Shown piece by piece: positions 6,803 to 14,671 of a stretch of DNA of 21,067 bases. A program made the position numbers and the translations under genes. The notes below the pieces were generated by a model. It was not told where the DNA came from. It was given only the letters and a program-made list of their open reading frames with translations, and made no database searches. Source of the stretch: Alphaproteobacteria bacterium (lineage in GTDB: Bacteria; Pseudomonadota; Alphaproteobacteria; CAAGCB01; CAG-977); NCBI GenBank assembly GCA_900768845.1, contig CAAGEK010000050.1:1-21067 (forward strand), given 5' to 3'. How positions within the stretch are numbered: position 1 is the first letter of the stretch; the number at the start of each line of letters is the position of its first letter.

Positions 6803-7501
6803 ATGTACAGTATTTATATGAAAAAGATATACCGCCTTTTATCGGCCGCAATCTTTTGTGCGGCTTTTTTGTTCTCATGCCGCAATGCCTTTGCCGCATG
6901 GAAGGGAACTTTATATGAAACGCCGGCTTTTTTCGCGGGCATTGAGGGCGGCGCGTCGTCGGTGGCCTATGACCGCAAACCTTTCGCCCTTGCTCCGACG
7001 GAGGCCGATCCGTTCGGTTTGACGCAAAAACAACCCGATCCGGCAAATACGGATTTATCCGGCGGGGCGGTTATCGGTATCCAATTGAACCGGTATGTCG
7101 CTTTTTCGGCATTCGGCACCATATCGGGCGATTCCGCCTTTTCTCTGGATTCCGACGGGTTGAAGGGAAAGATTAAAGGACGCTACAGCGGGGCGGGAGC
7201 GGATGTTTCCGTCTTTTTTCCTTTGAACAGGTCTGATTCCGTATTTGTTACGGGCGGCGTCGGCCGCTATAAATTGGAAATCGATTATCCCGATCCCGAA
7301 GATCCCGCCGAAAAGAAGCCCAAATCCGATTTCTACGGTTTGGGAATCAGGGCGGGCATCGGCTATGAGCAGGAACTTACGGACGGAATTTTCTTCCGTT
7401 TCCTTTATCGTCATACGGAATTTAATGCGGATTCTTTGAAAAATTCGGATTTATTTGATCGGATTGACGAGTATTCAATCGGTTTCCGCTGGGTGTTTTG
7501 A
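6803..7501 (+). CDS. outer-membrane beta-barrel protein
   Basis: A 232-residue exported protein. A signal peptide (M-K-K-I-Y-R-L-L-S-A-A-I-F-C-A-A-F-L-F, cleavage near A-F-A) precedes alternating strands typical of an OmpA/porin-like eight-strand barrel. It ends in Y-S-I-G-F-R-W-V-F, with the terminal Phe used by the BAM complex. The first ATG at 6803 touches the csoR stop (TAAATG), allowing reinitiation; the ATG at 6818 gives a cleaner signal peptide. Neither has a good RBS. Being downstream of csoR suggests co-transcription, but nothing in the sequence shows a metal role. Specific function unknown. Confidence 0.8.
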   Translation: MYSIYMKKIYRLLSAAIFCAAFLFSCRNAFAAWKGTLYETPAFFAGIEGGASSVAYDRKPFALAPTEADPFGLTQKQPDPANTDLSGGAVIGIQLNRYVAFSAFGTISGDSAFSLDSDGLKGKIKGRYSGAGADVSVFFPLNRSDSVFVTGGVGRYKLEIDYPDPEDPAEKKPKSDFYGLGIRAGIGYEQELTDGIFFRFLYRHTEFNADSLKNSDLFDRIDEYSIGFRWVF

Positions 7502-7616
7502 TTTTCTGTCTTTATTCATGCCGCTGTAAAGCCGCTTGAGCCGTGTTTGTGAGTGTTTCGGTACGCACATACCGTTTGGGTGCGGGTGAAAGCGGATGGA
7601 TCGGCTTTGTTGAAAA

Positions 7617-9368
7617 ATGAAAAAACTGTTTCTGTCCTTTTTCTGTTTGATTCTTGCATCCGGCGGACAGGCCGCGACTCGTATGCCGGACACAGAAGTC
7701 ATTACCAATTATCATTCCGTTATCGAGCCTCAACGCAACGGGAGCATTGTCATATCCGAATTTATCACGGTCAACCGCTTGGGGCAGAAGATCAAACGCG
7801 GTATTTATCGCGATTTCCCGCGAACGAAGGGAATTTCGTACAATGTGCTTGCCGTGTATCGCGACGGGCGACCCGAGCTTTATTTCACCGAACGGAAGGG
7901 GAGTCTTCTGCGCATCAATACGGGTGATGACGCTCCGTTGCCCGAGAACGGTTTATATACCTATGAATTGCGCTACAAGGTGTCAAACGCGGTCAAAGAC
8001 TTTGACGATTATGACGAAGTTTATTGGAACGTGACGGGGAACGGTTGGGTGTTTCCAATCTGGAATGCGTCGGCGGAAATAAAACTGCCAAATACCGTCA
8101 AGGTTTTGCATCAGTCTGCATACGTCGGCAAGCGCGATTCAACGGAACAGGGGCGGATAAACGGCACAACGGCTTTTGCCGGCCGGTACTTGAAAGAGCA
8201 CGAAGGATTGACGTATGCCGTCCGGTTTGAAAAAGGGTTCGTGGAAAATCCGGTACGAAAGCCAAGGCTTCTTCCTTTGCCGTTTTCTCCTGTTTTATGG
8301 ATGATTGTACCGGCTTTGCTGTACGGTGTTTTGACGTGGATGATGTTCGGGCGTAATCCGTCGTCTTTGCCCGTTACGCCCCGTTTTGATCCGCCGAAAG
8401 GAGTGTCTGCGGCATTGGCGGGATACGTTTATTCGTACGGATGGATGGCGGGCAAGTATTTTTTAATAGCCGTCATTGAAGGCATACAGCAGGGCTTTTT
8501 GAAAATATCCAAAGACGGCGCGACCACCGTTATCGAAAAAAGCAGACCTCCGAAAAATGAGCGGGAAAATATTTTTGAGCGCATTTTCATGTACATATTG
8601 CCAATTAAGTTCGGTCGGAAGGTTTTGCCGAGCGTTTCCGCGGCCGTTGAAAAATTTGAAAGAGAGCTGAAAAAAGAATCGTCGCCTTACTTTATTAAAA
8701 ACACGAGATGGACATTCATCGGCATTGCTTTGGTATTGGGGATGATGTTTCTGTTGCTTGATGCGATGCACGAACGGACGGAGTCGGCTATGATGATGCT
8801 TCCTCCGGCTTTTTTCTGTTATGTGGCAGAGTTTAAGATTTTTTCTCTCGTCCGCAATAACGAATATAAAAAACACAAGTTCAAAAGCACGGGCGCGTTT
8901 TTTGTATCGCTGATATTTTTATTTTGGCCGATTTACATTCTCTTGTCGCTTCAAAGCTTCTTTTCTTCTGACGGACACAAAGTTTTGATGTGTACTTTTA
9001 TTCTTGAGTTACTGCTTCCGGTCTATTCGTTTTTGATGGTTCGCCTGACCGAAGACGGAAAGCGTCTGACAGAACATATAAAAGGGCTGAAAATGTTTAT
9101 GGATGGCAAAAGCGGAGAGGGGATTGCTGAAGCCTCGGTCGAGCAAATGGATCTCTTGTTGCCGTATGCCGTTTTGTTCGGCATGGAAGGAGATTGGCTG
9201 AAACAAACTAGGCAAGTTGTGGAAAAAAAGTGTCCGACACGCACTGCGGCGGAAAGAGTTTTAGCTGTGGCGGCCGTTTCGGACGAAGCTTTTAAAGCCT
9301 TTTTCGACGCCCGTTTCATCAGAAAACGGAACGGCGGTTTCGGCGGCGGAGGAGGGGGAGGACGCTGA
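7617..9368 (+). CDS. DUF2207 family membrane protein
   Basis: A 583-residue membrane protein. A signal peptide (residues 1-19, cleavage near G-Q-A) leads into an extracytoplasmic beta-rich DUF2207 domain (about 25-205). Its typical features include I-T-V-N-R-L-G-Q-K-I-K-R-G-I-Y-R-D-F-P and Y-W-N-V-T-G-N-G-W-V-F-P-I. A membrane helix follows near 226-248, then a cytoplasmic segment and about four helices (roughly 365-475). A soluble C-terminal stretch ends in a glycine run (G-G-F-G-G-G-G-G-G-G-R), the usual tail of this family. The molecular function of DUF2207 proteins is not established. The stop lies 4 nt from the end of the convergent ArsR gene, with no terminator between. No clear RBS precedes the ATG. 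Confidence 0.85.
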   Translation: MKKLFLSFFCLILASGGQAATRMPDTEVITNYHSVIEPQRNGSIVISEFITVNRLGQKIKRGIYRDFPRTKGISYNVLAVYRDGRPELYFTERKGSLLRINTGDDAPLPENGLYTYELRYKVSNAVKDFDDYDEVYWNVTGNGWVFPIWNASAEIKLPNTVKVLHQSAYVGKRDSTEQGRINGTTAFAGRYLKEHEGLTYAVRFEKGFVENPVRKPRLLPLPFSPVLWMIVPALLYGVLTWMMFGRNPSSLPVTPRFDPPKGVSAALAGYVYSYGWMAGKYFLIAVIEGIQQGFLKISKDGATTVIEKSRPPKNERENIFERIFMYILPIKFGRKVLPSVSAAVEKFERELKKESSPYFIKNTRWTFIGIALVLGMMFLLLDAMHERTESAMMMLPPAFFCYVAEFKIFSLVRNNEYKKHKFKSTGAFFVSLIFLFWPIYILLSLQSFFSSDGHKVLMCTFILELLLPVYSFLMVRLTEDGKRLTEHIKGLKMFMDGKSGEGIAEASVEQMDLLLPYAVLFGMEGDWLKQTRQVVEKKCPTRTAAERVLAVAAVSDEAFKAFFDARFIRKRNGGFGGGGGGGR

Positions 9369-9372
9369 GCTT

Positions 9373-10017
9373 TTAAAACGCGTTGCCATCCGTCAGGGAC
9401 GCATAACGACGGCGGATGCAGTCTACGGCGGTTTTGTGGACTCCTGCCGTTATGTCGTAAATCATGAAACGGCCGTTTCTGCGTGCCGTGACGAAACCGT
9501 CGTCTTTGAGCCTTTTGAGGTTTTGAGATACCTTCATTTGATCGGTTTCGATGCCTTTTGCAATATCGCAAACGCAACTTCCGCCGTGCAATTCGAGGTA
9601 TTCCAAAATTTTCATCTTGTCATAATTGGCAAACAGCTTGATCCTGTTTGCGACCATCAAAGTATAATCTGCGGGCAACAGGGCTTTGACGCCGTCTTTT
9701 AAAAATAAAAAGGAATCCGTCATGTAGCCGTACAGTTTTCTTAAACAGACAAACAGGCTTGCGGGATATTCCTCGTAAATTTCGTAATAAATGAAAATGC
9801 CGCGCCGTTCCGTCCTGACCAGATCGGCGTCGCGGAGCTTTTTCAAACTTTGCGATACCATAACCTGTTCTTCGCGAACGCCTTTTGCAATGTCCGACAC
9901 CGATGACGCACCGTGTACATCCAGAAATTCCAAAATACGCAACCGCAAAGGATGGGATACATATCCCAACCCTTTGACGGCTTTTTTCATTACTTCGGCA
10001 GGCAACGGCGCGGCCAT
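9373..10017 (-). CDS. tandem (fused) ArsR-type transcriptional regulator
   Basis: A 214-residue protein with two winged-helix ArsR/SmtB domains in one chain (about 15-85 and 128-195), joined by a linker of about 40 residues. The halves are clearly related: S-V-S-D-I-A-K-G...V-S-Q-S-L-K-K-L-R and C-V-C-D-I-A-K-G...V-S-Q-N-L-K-R-L-K. Only the second carries C-V-C-D, which matches the alpha-3 cysteine box of metal- or As(III)-sensing ArsR proteins. The ATG at 10017 follows AAGGA by 7 nt and lies 10 nt after the upstream stop; a TTG at 10047 is possible but less likely. It is the last gene of a three-gene operon with a palindrome over the promoter, so autoregulation is likely. Ligand unknown. Confidence 0.8.
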   Translation of the reverse strand: MAAPLPAEVMKKAVKGLGYVSHPLRLRILEFLDVHGASSVSDIAKGVREEQVMVSQSLKKLRDADLVRTERRGIFIYYEIYEEYPASLFVCLRKLYGYMTDSFLFLKDGVKALLPADYTLMVANRIKLFANYDKMKILEYLELHGGSCVCDIAKGIETDQMKVSQNLKRLKDDGFVTARRNGRFMIYDITAGVHKTAVDCIRRRYASLTDGNAF

Positions 10018-10027
10018 AAAAGCATCC

Positions 10028-10657
10028 TTATTCGATGCAGCAGTCAACGGCTTTGCGGACGAAAGCCTTCATTTTTGACAATGCGCCGCCGGCTTTTTCC
10101 GTGTTTTCGGATCCGGAAGCGTCCCCTTCGGCGGGAGCGGCTTCATCCGCCGTTTTTTCCGGCAGGGACGGGACGGCTTTTGCGATTTTGTCCGACAATT
10201 CGCGGACTTTTTCGACGTCGTCCTGAATCCACGTCAGTTCTTTGACGTCCAGCATATTCATGTTCAGCCCCCAGAACACGCAATACAGTTCATAAGCGCG
10301 TTCAAACATGGAATAAGCTTCCTGTTTGTGTCCCAAACTTTGCTGTTTCGTGCCGACTTCCATCAACCGCATCGAAGAGGCCAGCAAATGTTTGGAAATG
10401 CACCAGACTTCGCCTTCGTATTCGGGAATGACGCGTTGCATCAGGGTTTTACGCGTTTCGCGGATTTCTTCGATCAAATCGTAAAACGCCGTTTTTCCCG
10501 TTTTCGCTCCGGAAAAGACCAGATGTTCCTCGATGCTGATTAAATTCATAATCGCAATCGTCAAGTCCTGATCGGAAGACAAGTCTTTGGGATTGACTTT
10601 TTTCGTACTGTCGATGCGTTCGACAAATTCTTTAACGCTTTCTGCCTTTTTACTCAT
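10028..10657 (-). CDS. helical protein of unknown function in ArsR operon
   Basis: A 209-residue soluble, mainly alpha-helical protein (about 1-155). A low-complexity Glu/Ala/Asp linker follows (about 165-190), and the short Lys-rich tail ends in D-C-C-I-E. No signal peptide, membrane segment or catalytic motif is visible; G-A-K-T-G-K-T (about 50-56) is not a proper Walker A. A central stretch (L-I-S-I-E-E-H-L...Y-S-M-F-E-R-A-Y-E-L-Y-C) could form a four-helix bundle. It lies 12 nt downstream of the membrane protein gene and 10 nt before the ArsR gene, so the three are surely co-transcribed. I do not recognise the family. Confidence 0.75.
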   Translation of the reverse strand: MSKKAESVKEFVERIDSTKKVNPKDLSSDQDLTIAIMNLISIEEHLVFSGAKTGKTAFYDLIEEIRETRKTLMQRVIPEYEGEVWCISKHLLASSMRLMEVGTKQQSLGHKQEAYSMFERAYELYCVFWGLNMNMLDVKELTWIQDDVEKVRELSDKIAKAVPSLPEKTADEAAPAEGDASGSENTEKAGGALSKMKAFVRKAVDCCIE

Positions 10658-10669
10658 GATAACGAACTC

Positions 10670-11212
10670 CTAAAATTTAGCGGCGACGGTGGCCAAAGGA
10701 AAATAGTGGAACAACAGACTGACAAGAGCCAGCGAAGCGACGGGAACGAAGACCTTTTCAAACGGAAAATGCGCGTGCCCTCCGTTTTTGCGCTTCATCC
10801 ACTGGTAAAAATCGGAACTGTAGGCCAGAGTGAAAGCTCCGGCGATCGTGCTGAACAGGAAGGGTTCCATGTAGAAAATCCATAAAATCTGTTGCGGTTC
10901 GTACACGAACATCTGAGATCCCGCAATGTCGTAATACAGGGGGATGATCAGGGAAAAAACAAGTGCCAGCAAAAACAGGTTGCGGAACGGGAAATGCCAT
11001 TTTTTCTTATTGAACCAAACTTCGGTCCAATAATACATCATCATTAAAAACGCGCCGCACCATACGCCGACCACCGTATCGCTGACTCCGAAACGGCGGG
11101 CGGTCGCCAGCGTCGCGCCGACGGCAACCGTGCAAACGGCACACGCGGGGTTGGCAAAGGCGCGTGCCGGCATTGCGGCAATAAACAAGAGGAAAAGCAT
11201 CAGGGTTTGCAT
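10670..11212 (-). CDS. membrane protein with N-terminal CAVC motif, unknown function
   Basis: A 180-residue inner-membrane protein. A signal or first helix (residues 1-20, M-Q-T-L-M-L-F-L-L-F-I-A-A-M) ends at A-F-A, and P-A-C-A-V-C (a C-x-x-C pair) stands at the mature N terminus. About four further helices follow (near 46-65, 78-98, 107-130, 150-176). A third Cys lies in the first of these (V-W-C-G-A-F). Aromatic-rich loops and a H-A-H segment (about 145-147) could bind metal. GGAG lies about 9 nt before the ATG. It is the first gene of the operon with the helical protein and the double ArsR regulator, so it is probably the effector under that regulator. Function unknown. Confidence 0.75.
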   Translation of the reverse strand: MQTLMLFLLFIAAMPARAFANPACAVCTVAVGATLATARRFGVSDTVVGVWCGAFLMMMYYWTEVWFNKKKWHFPFRNLFLLALVFSLIIPLYYDIAGSQMFVYEPQQILWIFYMEPFLFSTIAGAFTLAYSSDFYQWMKRKNGGHAHFPFEKVFVPVASLALVSLLFHYFPLATVAAKF

Positions 11213-11242
11213 GAAAGACGACTCCGTTGATATATTGCAAAA

Positions 11243-11281
11243 AGTATATATATACTAAACACTATATATTAAACTTGTCAA
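11243..11281 (-). promoter_or_regulatory. promoter with overlapping palindromic operator of the ArsR operon
   Basis: On the minus strand a perfect -35 TTGACA (11281-11276) is followed by an 18-nt spacer and TAGTAT (11257-11252). A perfect 14-bp palindrome, AGTATATATATACT (11243-11256), covers the -10. A partly similar ACTATATATT (11261-11270) lies in the spacer. AT-rich palindromes over the promoter are typical ArsR-family operators. The start codon at 11212 follows after 30 nt. Confidence 0.6.
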
Positions 11282-11297
11282 CCGTTAAAGCGCATCC

Positions 11298-11326
11298 TTG
11301 ACGAAAATGTGAAAAAATGCTATAAA
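11298..11326 (+). promoter_or_regulatory. promoter of the ABC-F gene
   Basis: TTGACG (11298-11303), a 17-nt spacer and TATAAA (11321-11326), both 5/6 to consensus. It leaves a leader of about 90 nt before the start at 11425, with a three-codon frame at 11364-11375. It is divergent from the ArsR operon promoter. Confidence 0.6.
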
Positions 11327-11363
11327 CACGCGTATCAATTCATTTTTCAGGGGGGACGCACCG

Positions 11364-11375
11364 ATGCAAAAGTAA
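11364..11375 (+). promoter_or_regulatory. possible leader mini-ORF before the ABC-F gene
   Basis: ATG-CAA-AAG-TAA with a GGGGGG (11350-11355) 8 nt upstream forms a three-codon frame (M-Q-K) in the leader. T-rich tracts (11384-11390 and 11400-11408) follow. Several antibiotic-resistance ABC-F genes are controlled by ribosome stalling on leader frames with attenuation. Here the evidence is only the frame, its SD and the T tracts. Confidence 0.3.
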
Positions 11376-11424
11376 ACGAACCGCTTTTTTTGCCGTTGTT
11401 TGTTTTTTTGCGCACAGGTGAGTT

Positions 11425-13023
11425 ATGCCCGAATGTTTCCTTTCCGCCGACGGTTTGTCCTGCCGGCTTCCCGATGGAAAATTATTGTTTGAGAACGTGT
11501 CCTTCAGCCTTTCAAAAGGGGAAAAGGCCGCTTTGACAGGCGACAACGGCGTCGGAAAAACGACGTTGTTGAAAATGCTGACCGGTTTGATCGAGCCGGA
11601 TAAAGGCAGTGTTCGTTTTTCGGGAAAAATAAGTGTTTTACCGCAAAATCCCGATTTCGGGACGGCGTCCGTTCCGGAGGTTCTGGGGGTTCGTGAAAGG
11701 CTTGAAGCGTTAAAACGGATTGAAAACGGCGATACGGACGCCGCTTTGTTCGACATTATCGGAAAAAACGGATGGGATTTGGCCGCCCGTTTGGAAAACG
11801 AATGTCGCGCTTTCGGATTGCCCGATCGGGTGCTGTCGTCCGTTTTCCGGACGCTGAGCGGCGGAGAACGTGAAAAAGTCTTGCTGATACGCCAGTTTTT
11901 ATCCGACGCGCCCGTTTTGATTTTCGACGAACCGACGAATAATTTGGATGAAAGCGGAAAAATGTTATTTTATAACAAAATTTCCGAAACTCGCCGCACG
12001 GTTTTAATCGTTTCGCACGACAGAGAGCTGTTGGAGCGTATGGATTGCCTGTTCGAGCTTGATAAAAACGGAATAAAGCGTTTCGGCGGGAATTATTCGT
12101 TTTATAAAACGCAAAAATCGTCGGAGCGGGCGGCGGCGGAAAGTAAAAAGGCGGATTTGGAAAAAGAGTGCCGGCGGTTGAAATCTTCGTGTCTCAGGAT
12201 TGTTTCCCAATCGGCTTCCAAAGCGCGTGCGGGGAAAAAAGCCGTGCGGAACAACCGGATTTTGCCGATACAGGCTCATGAAATGAAATCGGCGGCTCAG
12301 GCGAGTTTGGGCGGGAAAATCAAAATCGCGACGGAAAAGCTTGAAAAAGCGCAGGAGGAAGCCGGCAATTTGTCGTTGGCTTTAAAGGAGGATCGAATAA
12401 AAATCCCGTTGCCTGCAAAACCGTTTTTGCGCGACGTGTTGTTAGAGTCGGAAAACATCGTTTTCGGGTACGGCGGGCGGCTTTTGTTCAACGGTTTTTC
12501 CTTCAAGATGAAAGGCGGGGAACGCGTACGGATCAGAGGCGCGAACGGAGCGGGCAAAACGACGCTGATCCGTTTGATGCTGGGCGGGCTTTCCCCCGAT
12601 TCGGGCAAAGCGGTTTTGAACGGGCGTGCGGTTTATCTGGATCAGTCGCTGTCGTTGTTGGACGGGGAAAAGACGCTGATTGACAACGTGATCGATTTGA
12701 ACGAAGGGATTAAAACGACGGACGCTTATGCGATTTTGGCAAATTTCGGGTTTAAAAACGTATCGGCGGCAAAAGCGGTGAAAACGCTGAGCGGCGGGGA
12801 ATTGTTGCGGGCGTCGATGGCGGCGGTTTTGGGGACTCCGGATCAACCGGACTTGATTATTTTCGACGAACCGACGAACAATCTGGACATTAAATCGGTC
12901 GAGGTGTTGGAAGAAGCGTTGAAAAGCTGGCAGGGGGCGTTGATTGTCGTGACGCACGACGGGAAATTCGCAGAATCATTGAAGTGTTCCCGCGATATTT
13001 TCCTGTTGCCTCCGCCGTGTTGA
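11425..13023 (+). CDS. ABC-F family ATPase
   Basis: A 532-residue protein with two ABC ATPase domains and no membrane segment, the ABC-F (ribosome-associated) layout. Domain 1 has Walker A G-D-N-G-V-G-K-T-T (39-47), signature L-S-G-G-E (144-148) and Walker B L-I-F-D-E-P-T-N-N-L-D. Domain 2 has G-A-N-G-A-G-K-T-T (372-380), L-S-G-G-E (455-459) and the same Walker B. The charged helical linker (about 230-330) corresponds to the P-site tRNA interaction motif. ABC-F proteins act on the ribosome in translation quality control or antibiotic protection; which subgroup this is cannot be told by eye. AGGTGA lies 4 nt before the start. The next gene begins 42 nt downstream on the same strand. Confidence 0.92.
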   Translation: MPECFLSADGLSCRLPDGKLLFENVSFSLSKGEKAALTGDNGVGKTTLLKMLTGLIEPDKGSVRFSGKISVLPQNPDFGTASVPEVLGVRERLEALKRIENGDTDAALFDIIGKNGWDLAARLENECRAFGLPDRVLSSVFRTLSGGEREKVLLIRQFLSDAPVLIFDEPTNNLDESGKMLFYNKISETRRTVLIVSHDRELLERMDCLFELDKNGIKRFGGNYSFYKTQKSSERAAAESKKADLEKECRRLKSSCLRIVSQSASKARAGKKAVRNNRILPIQAHEMKSAAQASLGGKIKIATEKLEKAQEEAGNLSLALKEDRIKIPLPAKPFLRDVLLESENIVFGYGGRLLFNGFSFKMKGGERVRIRGANGAGKTTLIRLMLGGLSPDSGKAVLNGRAVYLDQSLSLLDGEKTLIDNVIDLNEGIKTTDAYAILANFGFKNVSAAKAVKTLSGGELLRASMAAVLGTPDQPDLIIFDEPTNNLDIKSVEVLEEALKSWQGALIVVTHDGKFAESLKCSRDIFLLPPPC

Positions 13024-13065
13024 TATGGCAGAAATTTCAAAAGCGGAGCGAAAAGGGGGGACGGA

Positions 13066-13938
13066 ATGGAATTTTACAAAACCGGTTTCGGCACATGGAT
13101 GATCGGCGGCAAAAACGAACCCGATCCGGATAACGACGATGCGGGGGACGTCGCGGCGATCCGTCGGGCGATCGAAGCGGGGATCGTACATATCGATACG
13201 GCGGAATTATACGCAAACGGCAAAGCGGAAGAGCTGGTCGGGGAAGCCGTCGGGGCGTATGACAGGAAATCCTTGTTCATCGCGTCAAAAGTCAGGGAAA
13301 CGAAGCTGAACTACAATCAGGTTTTGGAAAATTGTGAAAAAAGTCTGGAACGGTTGAAAACGGATTATCTGGATTTGTATTACATTCACAAGCCGAATCC
13401 GGAAATTCCCGCACAGGAAACGGCGGCGGCGTTTAATGAGCTGTTAAAAAGGGGAATGATTAAAAACGCGGGCATTTCAAATGCTTCGGTTGCGACGATG
13501 GAAACTTTTTCAAAATATCTGGATCGTCCGTTTTTTGCCGCTCAATGTCATTACAACCTGATTGTCCGCGAACCGGAATTGAAAGGCGTTTTGGCGTATT
13601 GCCGGAAAAAAGGGATTCATTTTATCGCATGGCGGCCTGTCCAGCTTCCGTCCGAAAAATTCGGGATCCGTTCTTTGGCCGAACGCGGAGCTTATCCTTT
13701 GCTGGATGAAATATCGGACAAATACGGGTTGACGAATGCGCAAACGGCGGTGCGGTGGCTGACCCAGCAGGAAAATGTCGGCATTATTTTCAAAACGAAG
13801 AATCCCGCGCACTTGAAAGAAATCGTCGATGCCCAAAACATCACGCTTTCCAAAGAGGATATGGACGCCCTGACCCGCGATTTCCCGCGTCGGGAATCCG
13901 AAGGCTTCACAACGAACGGCAAGGCTCCGTTGATATAA
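13066..13938 (+). CDS. aldo/keto reductase
   Basis: A 290-residue NADPH-dependent aldo/keto reductase, a TIM barrel. The catalytic tetrad is complete: D44 and Y49 (H-I-D-T-A-E-L-Y), K75 (A-S-K-V) and H108 (Y-Y-I-H-K-P). The phrase L-K-T-D-Y-L-D-L-Y and the G-x-I-K-N-x-G-I-S-N segment are typical. A strong GGGGGG-type RBS precedes the ATG. It lies 42 nt after the ABC-F gene and is probably in the same transcript. The substrate cannot be predicted from the sequence. It ends before a gene-free stretch with strong secondary structure. Confidence 0.92.
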   Translation: MEFYKTGFGTWMIGGKNEPDPDNDDAGDVAAIRRAIEAGIVHIDTAELYANGKAEELVGEAVGAYDRKSLFIASKVRETKLNYNQVLENCEKSLERLKTDYLDLYYIHKPNPEIPAQETAAAFNELLKRGMIKNAGISNASVATMETFSKYLDRPFFAAQCHYNLIVREPELKGVLAYCRKKGIHFIAWRPVQLPSEKFGIRSLAERGAYPLLDEISDKYGLTNAQTAVRWLTQQENVGIIFKTKNPAHLKEIVDAQNITLSKEDMDALTRDFPRRESEGFTTNGKAPLI

Positions 13939-14317
13939 GGGCGTAAAAATAAAGCGGAAAGATGGGGAGGCTTTGATTTCAGGCGGCGTCTTTGACTGTA
14001 GGGATTCCGCCCGTCGCCTCAAAGCGTTTCCGGACGGGCGGAACGTATGCGGATTTTCAGTTTCCCTATCTTTAACATTCTGCAGATTGCGAACCGTCCG
14101 CCGCATTTTATCGGGTATCCGGATGAGCGTTTTCCCGATTCGACGCTGATTTTAAAATCCGGTCGCCCTGTTTTATCGCCATTTCGTCCTTGTCGCCGTT
14201 TCTCCGGTGTTCATCGGCGGGAAACTTATCCGTCCGGTTTCCGGCGTGCCGGTGGCGCGGAGGGATGATTTCCGTTGCGGTGTATGCCGTCATACGGACA
14301 AAACGGCGGAAAGCCCC
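13939..14317. other. gene-free stretch with overlapping RNA helices
   Basis: No gene is supported in these 379 bases; short frames at 14047-14268 (plus) and 14108-14293 (minus) lack RBS and family features. The stretch holds a compound helix, GCTTTG/CAAAGC (13970-13975 with 14020-14025) enclosing AGGCGGCG/CGTCGCCT (13981-13988 with 14012-14019). It also holds an alternative 11-bp helix TTCCGCCCGTC/GACGGGCGGAA (14005-14015 with 14033-14043) that shares bases 14012-14015. No T run follows, so it is not a standard terminator. Confidence 0.5.
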
Positions 14318-14665
14318 TTAAAACAAGGGCTCTCCGTCAATATAACGCACGTTTGTCACGTCGGGGCGCAACTTTTTTAATATTGCATAAGCCGTTTTGA
14401 CACTGCGCCCCGTGCGGCAATGCATTAAAACGGGACGGTCGGCGGGAATGGACGCTATGGTCGTTCCGAATGTTGCGACAGGCATATTGACGGCGTTCGG
14501 ATAGTGTTTTTTGGCAAACGCTTCGGCAGGGCGCACGTCAATCAGGTACAAGTCCGGCGTGGAAGCGATGATTTTCGCCCCTTCTGCGGGAGAAACGGCG
14601 ACATCCGACTGCCGGCCGCATCCGGCGGCAAGCAGGAACAAAAGGAAAAAGCTTAACTTTTTCAT
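14318..14665 (-). CDS. rhodanese-domain lipoprotein
   Basis: A 115-residue exported protein with a lipoprotein signal (lipobox L-A-A-G-C, C16) and a single rhodanese domain. The family's opening L-I-D-V-R-P-A-E-A-F and the active-site loop H-C-R-T-G-R-S (catalytic C83) are intact. It would transfer sulfane sulfur, or bind a sulfur or thiol ligand, outside the cytoplasm while anchored to a membrane. It starts 6 nt after the stop of the upstream C_GCAxxG_C_C gene; a GAGGA within that gene's last codons serves as RBS, so the two are translationally linked. The length is normal for a single-domain periplasmic rhodanese of the PspE type. Confidence 0.88.
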   Translation of the reverse strand: MKKLSFFLLFLLAAGCGRQSDVAVSPAEGAKIIASTPDLYLIDVRPAEAFAKKHYPNAVNMPVATFGTTIASIPADRPVLMHCRTGRSVKTAYAILKKLRPDVTNVRYIDGEPLF

Positions 14666-14671
14666 AATATT

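Noticed and set aside
14047..14268. 73-codon plus frame in the gene-free stretch
   Set aside because: It has no RBS, an Arg-rich composition typical of shadow frames, and begins just after the structured element.
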